64,000 nt of DNA, taken from assembly GCA_017533485.1 (NCBI GenBank), contig JAFXIC010000020.1, positions 58,567-122,566 of the forward strand, given 5' to 3'. Shown one piece after another: positions 36,223 through 44,110 of the stretch. Positions within the stretch are counted from its first letter, which is position 1. Every line of letters begins with the position of its first letter. The DNA comes from Oscillospiraceae bacterium (GTDB lineage: Bacteria > Bacillota > Clostridia > Oscillospirales > Ruminococcaceae). The notes under the pieces are model-generated. The model was not told the DNA's origin. It made no database searches and was given only the letters and a program-made list of their open reading frames with translations. A program made the position numbers and the translations under genes.

Positions 36223-36708
36223 ATGGCGAAACAGCAACAGAAAACCAATGCCATGCGGATACTGGAGCAGAAAAAGCTTCCGCACCGCTGTGAATTTTAC
36301 GAATGTGACGAATTCCACGACGCGATTCAGATTGCCGAAAAGCTCGGCCAGTCTCCCGAACAGACGTTTAAAACCCTGATCTGTCACGGAAAGAGCGGCG
36401 GGTATTATGCGTTTGTGCTTCCGGGAACAGCAACACTCGACCTGAAAAAAGCTGCCGCTGCCGCAGGCGAAAAATCCGTCGAAATGGTAGCAGTCAAGGA
36501 TATCCAGAAGGTTACGGGCTATATCCGCGGCGGCTGTACCGCAATCGGGATGAAGAAGGATTATCCTTGTTTTCTCGACGCTTCGGCGCAGCAGTACGAG
36601 GAGATCTTTATCAGCGGCGGACGGCTGGGTTCGGAAATTATCCTTACGCCGGCGGTCTTTCTGGAGGCAACCGGCGGAACCATGCTTTCGCTGACAATGG
36701 CGGAATAA
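36223..36708 (+). CDS. ybaK: Cys-tRNA(Pro)/YbaK-type aminoacyl-tRNA deacylase
   Basis: 161 aa. ATG 36223 with AAAGGAA about 9 bases upstream; longer in-frame starts exist but would overlap the terminator. The YbaK fold is seen in AMRILEQKKLPHRCEFYECD, PEQTFKTLICHGKSGGYYAF, the LKKAAAAAGEKSVEM helix, GYIRGGCTAIGMKKDYPCFL and ISGGRLGSEIILTP. The enzyme hydrolyses mischarged tRNA, classically Cys-tRNA(Pro). It stands alone between two terminators. Confidence 0.93.
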   Translation: MAKQQQKTNAMRILEQKKLPHRCEFYECDEFHDAIQIAEKLGQSPEQTFKTLICHGKSGGYYAFVLPGTATLDLKKAAAAAGEKSVEMVAVKDIQKVTGYIRGGCTAIGMKKDYPCFLDASAQQYEEIFISGGRLGSEIILTPAVFLEATGGTMLSLTMAE

Positions 36709-36713
36709 AACGA

Positions 36714-36750
36714 AAACTCCGTGTCGGATGAATCGTCCGGCACGGAGTTT
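36714..36750 (+). terminator. Intrinsic terminator of ybaK
   Basis: AAACTCCGTG (36714-36723) pairs with CACGGAGTTT (36741-36750), extended inward by CGGA/TCCG. The U-tract is short (UUU then GAUUUG). Confidence 0.75.
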
Positions 36751-36773
36751 GATTTGTATATGTCCATATATAT

Positions 36774-36825
36774 AAAAAAAGTAGTGGGCATCGGATGTGG
36801 GTGATCACACCCGACGCACCACTTT
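36774..36825 (-). terminator. Intrinsic terminator of the candidate small RNA
   Basis: Read on the minus strand, AAAGTGGTG and the following CGTCGGGTGTG pair with CACATCCGATG and CCCACTACTTT through a long stem with several G-U pairs, followed by seven T (plus-strand A run 36774-36780). Confidence 0.8.
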
Positions 36826-36942
36826 AGGGGGAACATTAGTAAAGTCTGCATGAAATACTGCTCATGCAGCAGGGGCGCTTTTCCGAACTGAAAAGCATTT
36901 CAAAACACGTTGCAGCGTGTGTTGTTGTTCATTTCCTTCATT
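36774..36942 (-). ncRNA. Candidate small RNA of about 170 nt with own promoter and terminator
   Basis: The minus strand has an excellent promoter (36949-36977), no open frame of note, and an intrinsic terminator ending in seven U (36774-36825). Between them are three further perfect hairpins: 36905-36920 (ACACG/CGTGT), 36877-36896 (GCTTTTC/GAAAAGC) and 36846-36869 (CTGCATGA/TCATGCAG). A single-stranded C-run, TTCCCCC on the RNA strand, lies just before the terminator stem (36827-36833). The A-to-C mismatches of the terminator stem on the plus strand become G-U pairs on the minus strand, which supports the minus orientation. It does not resemble 6S RNA, SRP RNA, tmRNA or RNase P RNA as far as can be judged by eye. 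Confidence 0.7.
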
Positions 36943-36948
36943 GACCTT

Positions 36949-36977
36949 ATTATAGCATATAACTTCTAAAAAAGCAA
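36949..36977 (-). promoter_or_regulatory. Promoter of the candidate small RNA
   Basis: On the minus strand: TTGCTT (36977-36972), 17-base spacer, perfect TATAAT (36954-36949) with an extended TGC. Predicted start near 36942. Confidence 0.8.
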
Positions 36978-37006
36978 ATAGGATTCTTTTGATAGGTGTT
37001 ATAAGA

Positions 37007-37025
37007 AAACACATATACTGTGTTT
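37007..37025. promoter_or_regulatory. Operator-like inverted repeat between the small RNA and the cellulase gene
   Basis: AAACACA (37007-37013), 5 bases, TGTGTTT (37019-37025), a perfect inverted repeat of 19 bp total. It lies 30 bp upstream of the small-RNA -35 and 94 bp upstream of the cellulase -35. A second perfect palindrome, GGATATATCC, follows at 37036-37045. Either could bind a regulator of one or both genes. Confidence 0.4.
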
Positions 37026-37118
37026 AAATTCTATCGGATATATCCTATATGGTATCGGTATCCGCCCTGTCACACGCGTTTGATGTATGGATTCTGACCG
37101 GCTTTTTTCAGAAATTGC

Positions 37119-37147
37119 TTGACATTTTCCGTTTCATATGGCATAAT
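37119..37147 (+). promoter_or_regulatory. Promoter of the GH9 cellulase gene
   Basis: TTGACA (37119-37124), 17-base spacer, CATAAT (37142-37147) with an extended TGG. A 9-bp hairpin (GCTTGT.../...ACAAGC, 37159-37185) lies in the leader just after the predicted start and could be a regulatory or stabilising element. Confidence 0.8.
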
Positions 37148-37210
37148 GAAAAGGTAAAGCTTGTGCAGATGTACCATGTACAAGCGCAAGAAAAAAGGGA
37201 GGTTATCCAT

Positions 37211-39559
37211 ATGTATCGCAAACACCGTGTCGGTGCGTTGGTGATGGCATCGTGCTTATGTACCGCACTCCCCATCACATCCAATCATGCACCTACCGCT
37301 TCCGCTGCTTCTCAGAACTATGCGGAGGCACTCCAGAAATCACTCTTTTTCTATGAGTGTCAGCAGGCAGGCGTTCTGCCTGAATGGAACCGTGTCGAAT
37401 GGCGCGGAGATTCGATCGTAACCGATGAAATCAACGGCGGCTGGTATGACGCCGGTGACCACGCAAAGTTCAATCTGCCGATGGCTTATTCCGCGTCCAT
37501 GCTCGCCTGGGGCCTTTATCAGTATCCCGATGGCGTTGAAAAATACGGCGAGATGCAGAATTATGTCAACAATCTGGAATATGTGCTCGACTATTTCGCA
37601 GCTTGTGATCTCGGCACGGAAGTCGTCATCCAGATCGGAAACGGTACTGTTGACCATACATGGTGGGGTCCTGTCGAGCTGTATGAATACGGTATGGCTG
37701 ACAGCGGTACCAGCATCGAATCTGCACGTGAAGTCACAAAGGTTTCCGGCGGAAGCTCCTGTGTTCTCGGTGAGATGGCTGCCGCACTCGCTTCCGGCTA
37801 TCTCGCGCTCGAAGGCAGAATTGATGAAACCAAGCGCGCGGGCTATCTTGAACACGCAAAGCATCTCTATGATATGGCAGCGTCCGATCCGAGTGATGAT
37901 GTTTATGCGTTGACCAATGCGGCGGCAGGCGGCTTCTATCGTTCTTCCCATTTCTATGATGAGCTGTTCTATTCCGCAAACTGGCTCTACCTCGCAACCA
38001 AGGATGACGGCTATCTCGCGGACGCGAAAAGCTATATCCCCAATCTCGGAAAAATGCTTGGCGAAGGCGATGTGCTCGCATATGGCTGGGGTCACTGCTG
38101 GGATGATACCATGCAGGGCGCAATGCTTCTCTACGCGATCAATACCGGTGAACAGACGGCGCATGTCAAGAAGCATCTCGATCGCTGGGTCAATGGTGAG
38201 GAAGCAAAGATTATTGACGGCGGACTGCGCTGGCTGACCGACTGGGGCTGCCTGCGCTATGCGAATACCGCAGCATTTATCGCCTGTGTCGCAGCAGATA
38301 CCATCTTTAAGGATACTGCTGATGCAGCGAAGTATTTCGAATTCGCGGAAGAACAGATCAACTATACCCTCGGCGATAACCCTGCAAACCGCAGCTATGT
38401 TGTCGGCTACGGTCAGAATTCCCCGAAGAACCCCCACCACAGAACTGCACACGGTTCCTGGAAGAATGCCGAAGCCTATCCGGAAATGAGCCGCCATACT
38501 CTGTATGGTGCACTCGTCGGCGGTCCCGGCTCGAATGGATCCTATGAGGACGACCGCGGAAACTATATCAACAATGAGGTTGCAACCGACTATAACGCCG
38601 GCTTTACCGCAATGCTCTGCCGTATGGTAGACGAATACGGCGGTTCGCCCGATCCGAATTTCCCGCCTGTCGAAGCACATGACGATCCGGAGATCTTTGT
38701 GATGACCGAAGGAAAAACAAGTTCTGCAAGCGGCATGACTGTCAGCTTTAAGGTCACAAACCATACCGCATGGCCGGCAAGAGTTGTCGATAATATCTCC
38801 TTCCGCTATTACATGGATCTCAGCGAGGTGAAGCAGAATGGTGCCGATCCGATGAATGTCACCGTCCGCTGTGACCGTGACCAGTCCGCAATGTATGCTT
38901 CCAGCGGCGTCAAGCCGGCGGAAATTTCTCCGATCCAGCATTACGATGGCGATATCTACTATGTCGAGGTCACTCTCCCCGACGGCAGAGCTGCACTTCC
39001 TGTTTCCGAGGGTATGCATCAGTGTGAGATTCTCCTCGCATTCGTATATCCCGATTACGGCAGCGGCTGGGATGCAGACAATGACTTCTCGAATGCAGAT
39101 ATTCTCGGCGCGTCCGGTGCAGTCATGTCCAAGAATGTTCCGGTTTATATCAACCAGAAGCTCTACTACGGAAAAGAGCCGGATGGCACAGAGGCAGACG
39201 GTCTTGGTAATTCCGGCGATATCACAACCACACCCACGACTACAACTACCACCACTACTACCACTACAACATCTTCTACTACAACTACGACCACCACAAC
39301 AACGACTTCTACCAGTTCGACTTCCAATGACGGACCTGTCGTCGGAAAGTATGGCGATGTCAACTGTGATGATGAAGTGGATATTTCCGATGTCATCCTG
39401 CTCTGCCGCTATGCAGCAGAAGATACCACCGCTGAAATTTCCAAGCTTGGTCTTATGAACGCAGAATGTGACGGAAAGGGCGGCATCAGCGTCGGCGATG
39501 CAACTGTCATTCTCAAATATATTGCACAGCTGATTGACGTCATCAATCCCTATTCGTAA
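37211..39559 (+). CDS. Cellulosomal GH9 cellulase with CBM3c-like module and type I dockerin
   Basis: 782 aa. ATG 37211 follows GGGAGG at 37197-37202; an in-frame upstream start would lie over the promoter. It has a signal peptide (about residues 1-33, cleavage after ASA), then the GH9 catalytic domain (about 36-480) with YDAGDHAKFNLP (Asp80, Asp83 as nucleophile-water base), RSYVVGYGQNSPKNPHHRTA, and the acid Glu in NNEVATDYNAGF. A CBM3c-like module follows (about 490-660, FVMTEGKTSSASGMTVSFKV), then a Thr-rich linker (about 675-705) and a dockerin with two calcium-binding repeats (GDVNCDDEVDISDVILLCRY and AECDGKGGISVGDATVILKY). The enzyme is secreted, binds a scaffoldin cohesin and cuts cellulose. 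It is the strongest clue to a Ruminococcus-type organism. Confidence 0.95.
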   Translation: MYRKHRVGALVMASCLCTALPITSNHAPTASAASQNYAEALQKSLFFYECQQAGVLPEWNRVEWRGDSIVTDEINGGWYDAGDHAKFNLPMAYSASMLAWGLYQYPDGVEKYGEMQNYVNNLEYVLDYFAACDLGTEVVIQIGNGTVDHTWWGPVELYEYGMADSGTSIESAREVTKVSGGSSCVLGEMAAALASGYLALEGRIDETKRAGYLEHAKHLYDMAASDPSDDVYALTNAAAGGFYRSSHFYDELFYSANWLYLATKDDGYLADAKSYIPNLGKMLGEGDVLAYGWGHCWDDTMQGAMLLYAINTGEQTAHVKKHLDRWVNGEEAKIIDGGLRWLTDWGCLRYANTAAFIACVAADTIFKDTADAAKYFEFAEEQINYTLGDNPANRSYVVGYGQNSPKNPHHRTAHGSWKNAEAYPEMSRHTLYGALVGGPGSNGSYEDDRGNYINNEVATDYNAGFTAMLCRMVDEYGGSPDPNFPPVEAHDDPEIFVMTEGKTSSASGMTVSFKVTNHTAWPARVVDNISFRYYMDLSEVKQNGADPMNVTVRCDRDQSAMYASSGVKPAEISPIQHYDGDIYYVEVTLPDGRAALPVSEGMHQCEILLAFVYPDYGSGWDADNDFSNADILGASGAVMSKNVPVYINQKLYYGKEPDGTEADGLGNSGDITTTPTTTTTTTTTTTTSSTTTTTTTTTTSTSSTSNDGPVVGKYGDVNCDDEVDISDVILLCRYAAEDTTAEISKLGLMNAECDGKGGISVGDATVILKYIAQLIDVINPYS
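39224..39325 (+). repeat. ACN triplet repeat coding the Thr-rich linker
   Basis: A run of about 34 codons almost all ACN or TCN, giving the Thr/Ser linker between CBM3c and dockerin. Such repeats are prone to length change. Confidence 0.85.
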
Positions 39560-39568
39560 GATAACCCC

Positions 39569-39605
39569 AAACTGCCGGACTGCAATGCAGTCCGGCAGTT
39601 TTCTT
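39569..39605 (+). terminator. Intrinsic terminator of the cellulase gene
   Basis: AAACTGCCGGACTGC (39569-39583) pairs exactly with GCAGTCCGGCAGTTT (39587-39601), followed by TTCTT. Confidence 0.85.
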
Positions 39606-39644
39606 GTGAGCCGATGAGAAATCATCGGTGATAGGAGACAAAAC

Positions 39645-39685
39645 AAAAGCTCCGTGCTGTACGAGAGATACAGCACGGAGCTTTT
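39645..39685. terminator. Bidirectional terminator between the cellulase gene and the minus-strand unit
   Basis: AAAAGCTCCGTGCTGT (39645-39660) and its exact complement (39670-39685) flank a 9-base loop, with T runs on both strands. It ends the 39695-40315 gene on the minus strand and backs up the cellulase terminator. Confidence 0.85.
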
Positions 39686-39694
39686 TGATCGGAT

Positions 39695-40315
39695 TCAGCG
39701 GACTTCGATCTGTGTAAAGCCGTATTTTTCGAGTGAAACACCCGTCATGTACTGATAGACCTCGACAATCGGTGCAGCATTCAGCCGCAGTCCGTTTCGT
39801 GAGGTATAACCGCCGGTGCGGTCGTGGGCGATGACACAAGCCGGAAGCAGGTCGATTTCTCCATGTGCGCCGGTCATAATCGAGAACATTTCTGCCCAGA
39901 GGGGTTGTTTGGGTTGTTTTCCTTTCCGTAGGTCATTGAGATAATCCCTGACGCGCATCGAATAGCCGTGCTCATTCATAGCGAGGAGCGTGAGATAGGC
40001 GGCGAGCGTCTTTTCGATCAGCCCGATTCGCTTTACCGGTTCATTCTGATAAACGCCGTTCATACGGTGGAAAATAAAGAGTTCTGCGATTGCAGTCGGG
40101 AGGCGGTCGAGTGTTTCGTAGGTCATGTCGAGGAGGATACCGCGGCCTTTGATGATGGTAAAGAAGCTGTCGAGATAGCCGAGCAGCAAGCCTTCTGCGA
40201 TCGCCATATTTCCGAGATTTTCTTTTTCGATCTGCTGGGAGAAGGCTTCCTGATCGAAGCCGTCCAGCCGTTCAAGCATCCGTTTTGCGGATTTGCTTTT
40301 GATTTGAAGCTCCAT
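39695..40315 (-). CDS. Hypothetical cytosolic protein
   Basis: 206 aa on the minus strand; ATG at 40315 with AAAGGA about 9 bases upstream. Mostly helical and soluble with no signal peptide. Visible stretches are KSKSAKRMLERLDGFDQEAF, a central TLDRLPTAIAELFIFHRMNG and a C-terminal VVEVYQYMTG-like part. No catalytic motif or known domain was recognised. It lies 88 bases downstream of the hydrogenase large subunit, separated by a terminator hairpin (40348-40382), so it may be read through at a low level or have its own promoter in that gap. Function unknown. Confidence 0.75.
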   Translation of the reverse strand: MELQIKSKSAKRMLERLDGFDQEAFSQQIEKENLGNMAIAEGLLLGYLDSFFTIIKGRGILLDMTYETLDRLPTAIAELFIFHRMNGVYQNEPVKRIGLIEKTLAAYLTLLAMNEHGYSMRVRDYLNDLRKGKQPKQPLWAEMFSIMTGAHGEIDLLPACVIAHDRTGGYTSRNGLRLNAAPIVEVYQYMTGVSLEKYGFTQIEVR

Positions 40316-40347
40316 TGCGTTGGTTCCTTTCTGGCGGAAGGGAAGAA

Positions 40348-40382
40348 ACAGCCTGTCCCCGAAACGAACGAGGACAGGCTGT
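40348..40382 (-). terminator. Terminator of the hydrogenase operon
   Basis: ACAGCCTGTCC (40348-40358) and GGACAGGCTGT (40372-40382) form an 11-bp perfect stem. On the minus strand it is followed by TTTCTTCCC. It lies 21 bases after the hydrogenase large-subunit stop. Confidence 0.75.
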
Positions 40383-40403
40383 CATTCACCTGAAATTCAG
40401 ATC

Positions 40404-42164
40404 TCAGAAGTTTACTTTACGAGCGACATAAGTAGTATGAAGAATCTCATGCGCCTTATGGCCGCCGATTTCGCCGAGGTACTCGTCGTAGAGTGCCTTC
40501 ACAGCAGGGTTATCCTGAGACTTACGGAGCGTCATTGCAGCGTCCTGATCATAGAGAGCCTTTGCGCGGAGTGCACGAAGGTCAGTAAAGTTTCGGACGG
40601 ATGCAGGCTGAATGGGCTGACCGCCGCCGTTGACGCAGCCGCCGGGACAAGCCATGACCTCGATGAAGGTGTAGTCAGCTTCGCCGGCACGGATCTTATC
40701 CATCAGCTTACGAGCATTTGCAAGACCGCTGACGACAGCAACCTTAACGGTGAGATCGCCGACAGTATAGCTTGCTTCCTTGATTGCCTCGGTACCGCGG
40801 ACTTCCTTGAAGTCGAGCTTATCAGCCGGGAGGGTTTCACCGGAGATCTTCTCGACAGCAAAACGAAGTGCAGCTTCCATAACGCCGCCGGTTGCACCGA
40901 AGATGAGGCCGGCACCGGTGAAGATACCGAGCGGATCATCAAACTTCTCATCCGGCAGAGCATTGAAGTCGATACCGGCGCGGTCGATCATTCTGCCGAG
41001 CTCACGGGTAGTGAGTGCGAAGTCGATGTCAGGAACACCGGCAGCAGACTGATCTTCTCTGCCCATCTCGAACTTCTTCGCGGTACAGGGCATGATCGAA
41101 ACGGAAACGATATCCTTCGGATCCCAGCCCATCTTCTCTGCGAAGTAGGTCTTTACGACAGCACCGAACATCTGCTGCGGGCTCTTGCAGGAGGAGAGGT
41201 TCGGGATGAGATCGGGATAGTAGTGTTCACAGAACTTGACCCAACCGGGGGAGCAGGAGGTGATCATCGGGAGCGTACCGCCGTTTGTGACGCGCTCGAT
41301 CAGCTCAGTACCCTCTTCGAGGATGGTGAGGTCAGCAGTAAAGTTGGTATCGAAAACGAAATCGAAACCGAGGCGCTTGAGTGCAGCAACCATTTTTCCT
41401 TCGACATTGGTGCCGATGGGGTTGCCGAAGCATTCGCCGAGACCTGCACGAACAGAAGGTGCGGTCTGAACGACAACGTGCTTTGTCGGGTCAGCGATTG
41501 CAGCAAAGACATCCTCGATGAAGTCTTTTTCGGAGAGTGCGCCGGTGGGACATACGTTGATGCACTGGCCGCAGGATACGCAGGCAGTTTCGCCCAGACC
41601 CTTTTCGAATGCAGAACCGATGTGGGTAGAGAAGCCGCGATCGTTCGCACCGATGACGCCGATACCCTGTGTATGCTCACAAACAGCGGAGCAGCGGCGG
41701 CAGAGGATACACTTATTGTTATCGCGGTACATATGAGCAGCAGTCTGGTCGATGGCATAGGTATTGGAAGCGCCATCGTAGAAGCCTGCATCCTCGATAC
41801 CGAGATCATTTGCGAGGTTCTGAAGTTCACAGTTCTTACTTCTGACGCAGGACAGGCACTTTCTGTCGTGGTTGGAGAGAATGAGCTGCATTGTCTTTCT
41901 GCGGGAATCGAGAACCTTCGGGGAATTGGTAAGAATCTCCATGCCCTCGGAAACGGGATATACGCAGGAAGCGACCAAACGGAAGCCTCTGCCCTCGTTT
42001 GCCTCAACGATACACATACGGCAGGCGCCGATCTCGTTGATTTCCTTCAGATAACAGAGGGTGGGGATGGTTACGCTTGCGGCACGGGCGGCTTCGAGGA
42101 TTGTAGAACCTTTCGGAACTGCAACAGCCTGACCGTTAATTTTTACATTTACCATATCACTCAT
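40404..42164 (-). CDS. hydA: [FeFe] hydrogenase catalytic subunit (HndD/HydA type)
   Basis: 586 aa; ATG 42164 with AAGGAGG 9 bases upstream. Domains in order: N-terminal [2Fe-2S] domain (Cys37, 48, 51, 67), His-ligated [4Fe-4S] site (His99, Cys103, 106, 112), two ferredoxin-type clusters (Cys152-162 and 195-205), then the H-cluster domain with TSCSPGWVKF (Cys304), MPCTAKKFE (Cys360) and EVMACPGGCVNGGGQP (Cys506, Cys510). This is the full set of ligands for an active enzyme. The first H-cluster motif reads TSCSP instead of the commonest TSCCP, a known variant. It evolves or takes up H2 in the cytosol. Last gene of the three-gene operon. Confidence 0.97.
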   Translation of the reverse strand: MSDMVNVKINGQAVAVPKGSTILEAARAASVTIPTLCYLKEINEIGACRMCIVEANEGRGFRLVASCVYPVSEGMEILTNSPKVLDSRRKTMQLILSNHDRKCLSCVRSKNCELQNLANDLGIEDAGFYDGASNTYAIDQTAAHMYRDNNKCILCRRCSAVCEHTQGIGVIGANDRGFSTHIGSAFEKGLGETACVSCGQCINVCPTGALSEKDFIEDVFAAIADPTKHVVVQTAPSVRAGLGECFGNPIGTNVEGKMVAALKRLGFDFVFDTNFTADLTILEEGTELIERVTNGGTLPMITSCSPGWVKFCEHYYPDLIPNLSSCKSPQQMFGAVVKTYFAEKMGWDPKDIVSVSIMPCTAKKFEMGREDQSAAGVPDIDFALTTRELGRMIDRAGIDFNALPDEKFDDPLGIFTGAGLIFGATGGVMEAALRFAVEKISGETLPADKLDFKEVRGTEAIKEASYTVGDLTVKVAVVSGLANARKLMDKIRAGEADYTFIEVMACPGGCVNGGGQPIQPASVRNFTDLRALRAKALYDQDAAMTLRKSQDNPAVKALYDEYLGEIGGHKAHEILHTTYVARKVNF

Positions 42165-42181
42165 GCTGTGAAGCCTCCTTA

Positions 42182-44080
42182 TTATTTCTTGCTGATTGCA
42201 CCGAACTTACACTTGCTGACGCAGGCACCGCACTTCACGCACTTTGTCGTGTCGATTGCCATCGAAGCGAGCTTGTGTCCTTCGGGGGTATAGTCGGTTC
42301 TGGTGATTGCTTCGGCAGGACATTGTTTTGCACAGAGTCCGCAGCCGATACATTTATCCTGATCGATGACGAAGCTGAGCAGTTCCTTACAGACGCCTGC
42401 GGGACATTTCTTGTCAACGATATGTGCGATATACTCATCGCGGAAGAAGCGGAGGGTGGAGAGCACCGGATTCGGCGCAGTCTGACCGAGACCGCAGAGG
42501 GAGTTTGCCTTAATATACTGACAGAGTTCTTCGAGCTTATCGAGATCCTCGGGTTCGCCCTTACCGCTGGTAATCTTATCGAGGATTTCGTAGAGACGCT
42601 TTGTACCGATACGGCAGGGTGTACACTTACCGCAGGACTCGTCCATCGTGAACTGGAGGAAGAACTTTGCGATATCGACCATACAGTCTGTTTCATCGAG
42701 AACGATGAGACCGCCCGAACCGATCATGCAGCCGATTTTTGCGAGGCTGTCGTAATCGACGCTGACATCGTAGTGTTCCGCAGGGATACAGCCGCCGGAA
42801 GGGCCGCCTGCCTGCGCAGCCTTAAACTTCTTGCCATTGGGGATACCGCCGCCGATTTCCTCGATGATTTCGCGAAGGGTAGTACCCATCGGAACTTCCA
42901 CGAGACCGGTGTTATGGATTTTACCGCCGAGTGCGAATACCTTGGTACCCTTGGAGTTATCCTTACCCATGGAAGCGTACCACTCAGCACCGTTGAGGAT
43001 GATCTGGGGGATATTCGCATAGGTTTCGACGTTATTGAGGATTGTAGGCTTATTGAAGAGACCCTTTTCAGCCGGGAACGGCGGACGGGGACGCGGCTCA
43101 CCGCGGTTGCCCTCGATCGAGGTCATGAGAGCGGTTTCTTCGCCGCAGACGAATGCGCCGGCGCCGAGACGGAGATCAATATCGAAGGAGAAGCCGGTAC
43201 CGAAGATGTTCTGACCGAGCATACCTGCTTCACGTGCCTGCTGGATTGCGATACGGAGACGGTCAACAGCGATCGGATACTCTGCACGGACATAGATATA
43301 GCCCTGCTTTGCGCCGATTGCATAACCTGCGATCGTCATAGCTTCGAGGACAACATGGGGGTCACCCTCAAGGATGGAACGGTCCATGAATGCACCGGGG
43401 TCGCCCTCGTCGGCGTTACAGCAGACATACTTCATATCTGCATCCGGAACGAGGTTCTTTGCGAGTCTCCACTTCATACCGGTGGGGAAGCCGCCGCCGC
43501 CTCTGCCGCGCAGACCGCTGTCGAGGATGGTCTGGATGACTTCATCCTGAGACATGGTGGTAAGAACCTTGCCGAGTGCCTCATAGCCCTGACGGCCGAT
43601 ATACTCCTCGATACATTCGGGGTTGACAACGCCGCAGTTACGGAGTGCGAGACGGTGCTGTTTCTTGTAGAATGCAGTTTCGGTGAGGGGCTTGATGCCT
43701 TCGTCGGTTACAGTTTCCTCGTAGAGGAATTCCTTAACGGGATTGCCGCCGATGAGATGTTCTTTCACGATACGCGGAATCTCGTTTACTTCAACCTTGG
43801 AATAGAAAGTGCCTTCCGGATAAACGATCATAATCGGGCCGAGTGCACAAAGACCGAAGCAGCCGGTTTTTACGATCTGGATCTTATCTGTGAGGTTATT
43901 CGCAGCAAGCTCAGATTCGAGCTTTTCGATTACCTTCATGGAGCCGGAAGAAGTACAGCCGGTACCGCCGCAAACCAGAATTTGCTTATCATACTTGGAA
44001 GCTGCTTCATCGTCAGTACGAAGTGCAACTTCCTTCCGCATTTTTTCTCTGATTTCAGCGAGGTCTTGCAATGTTTTCAT
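42182..44080 (-). CDS. hydB: NAD(P)-linked hydrogenase subunit, NuoF-like (HndC/HydB type)
   Basis: 632 aa. ATG 44080 has GGAGG 7 bases upstream; a longer in-frame start lacks a site. N-terminal thioredoxin-like [2Fe-2S] domain (LVCGGTGCTSSGS, Cys37 and Cys42), then the NuoF FMN/NADH domain with GLRGRGGGGFPTGMKWRLAK and the later FVCGEETALMTSIEGNRGEP. A [4Fe-4S] site ESCGKCTPCRIGTKRLYE follows, and two ferredoxin clusters, CIGCGLCAKQCP and CVKCGACVSKC, close the protein. It passes electrons between NADH (and possibly ferredoxin in an electron-confurcating way) and the catalytic subunit. 17 bases separate it from hydA. Confidence 0.96.
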   Translation of the reverse strand: MKTLQDLAEIREKMRKEVALRTDDEAASKYDKQILVCGGTGCTSSGSMKVIEKLESELAANNLTDKIQIVKTGCFGLCALGPIMIVYPEGTFYSKVEVNEIPRIVKEHLIGGNPVKEFLYEETVTDEGIKPLTETAFYKKQHRLALRNCGVVNPECIEEYIGRQGYEALGKVLTTMSQDEVIQTILDSGLRGRGGGGFPTGMKWRLAKNLVPDADMKYVCCNADEGDPGAFMDRSILEGDPHVVLEAMTIAGYAIGAKQGYIYVRAEYPIAVDRLRIAIQQAREAGMLGQNIFGTGFSFDIDLRLGAGAFVCGEETALMTSIEGNRGEPRPRPPFPAEKGLFNKPTILNNVETYANIPQIILNGAEWYASMGKDNSKGTKVFALGGKIHNTGLVEVPMGTTLREIIEEIGGGIPNGKKFKAAQAGGPSGGCIPAEHYDVSVDYDSLAKIGCMIGSGGLIVLDETDCMVDIAKFFLQFTMDESCGKCTPCRIGTKRLYEILDKITSGKGEPEDLDKLEELCQYIKANSLCGLGQTAPNPVLSTLRFFRDEYIAHIVDKKCPAGVCKELLSFVIDQDKCIGCGLCAKQCPAEAITRTDYTPEGHKLASMAIDTTKCVKCGACVSKCKFGAISKK

Positions 44081-44110
44081 AGATAAACCTCCTAATGTAT
44101 GTATGTTCAA

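Noticed and set aside
36774-36942. 6S RNA or SRP RNA
   Set aside because: No closing stem between 5' and 3' ends with a central bubble and no SRP-type conserved loop was seen; left as an unknown small RNA.
39224-39325. CRISPR or satellite array
   Set aside because: It is the triplet-coded Thr linker of the cellulase; no spacer-repeat structure.
37340-39676. Long open frame antisense to the GH9 gene (also antisense to hydA 40320-42293, hydB 42275-44086, adhE 58043-60085 and the NSS transporter)
   Set aside because: They mirror genes with clear domains, have no sensible ribosome sites and no recognisable domains. Strong codon bias removes stop codons from one antisense frame.
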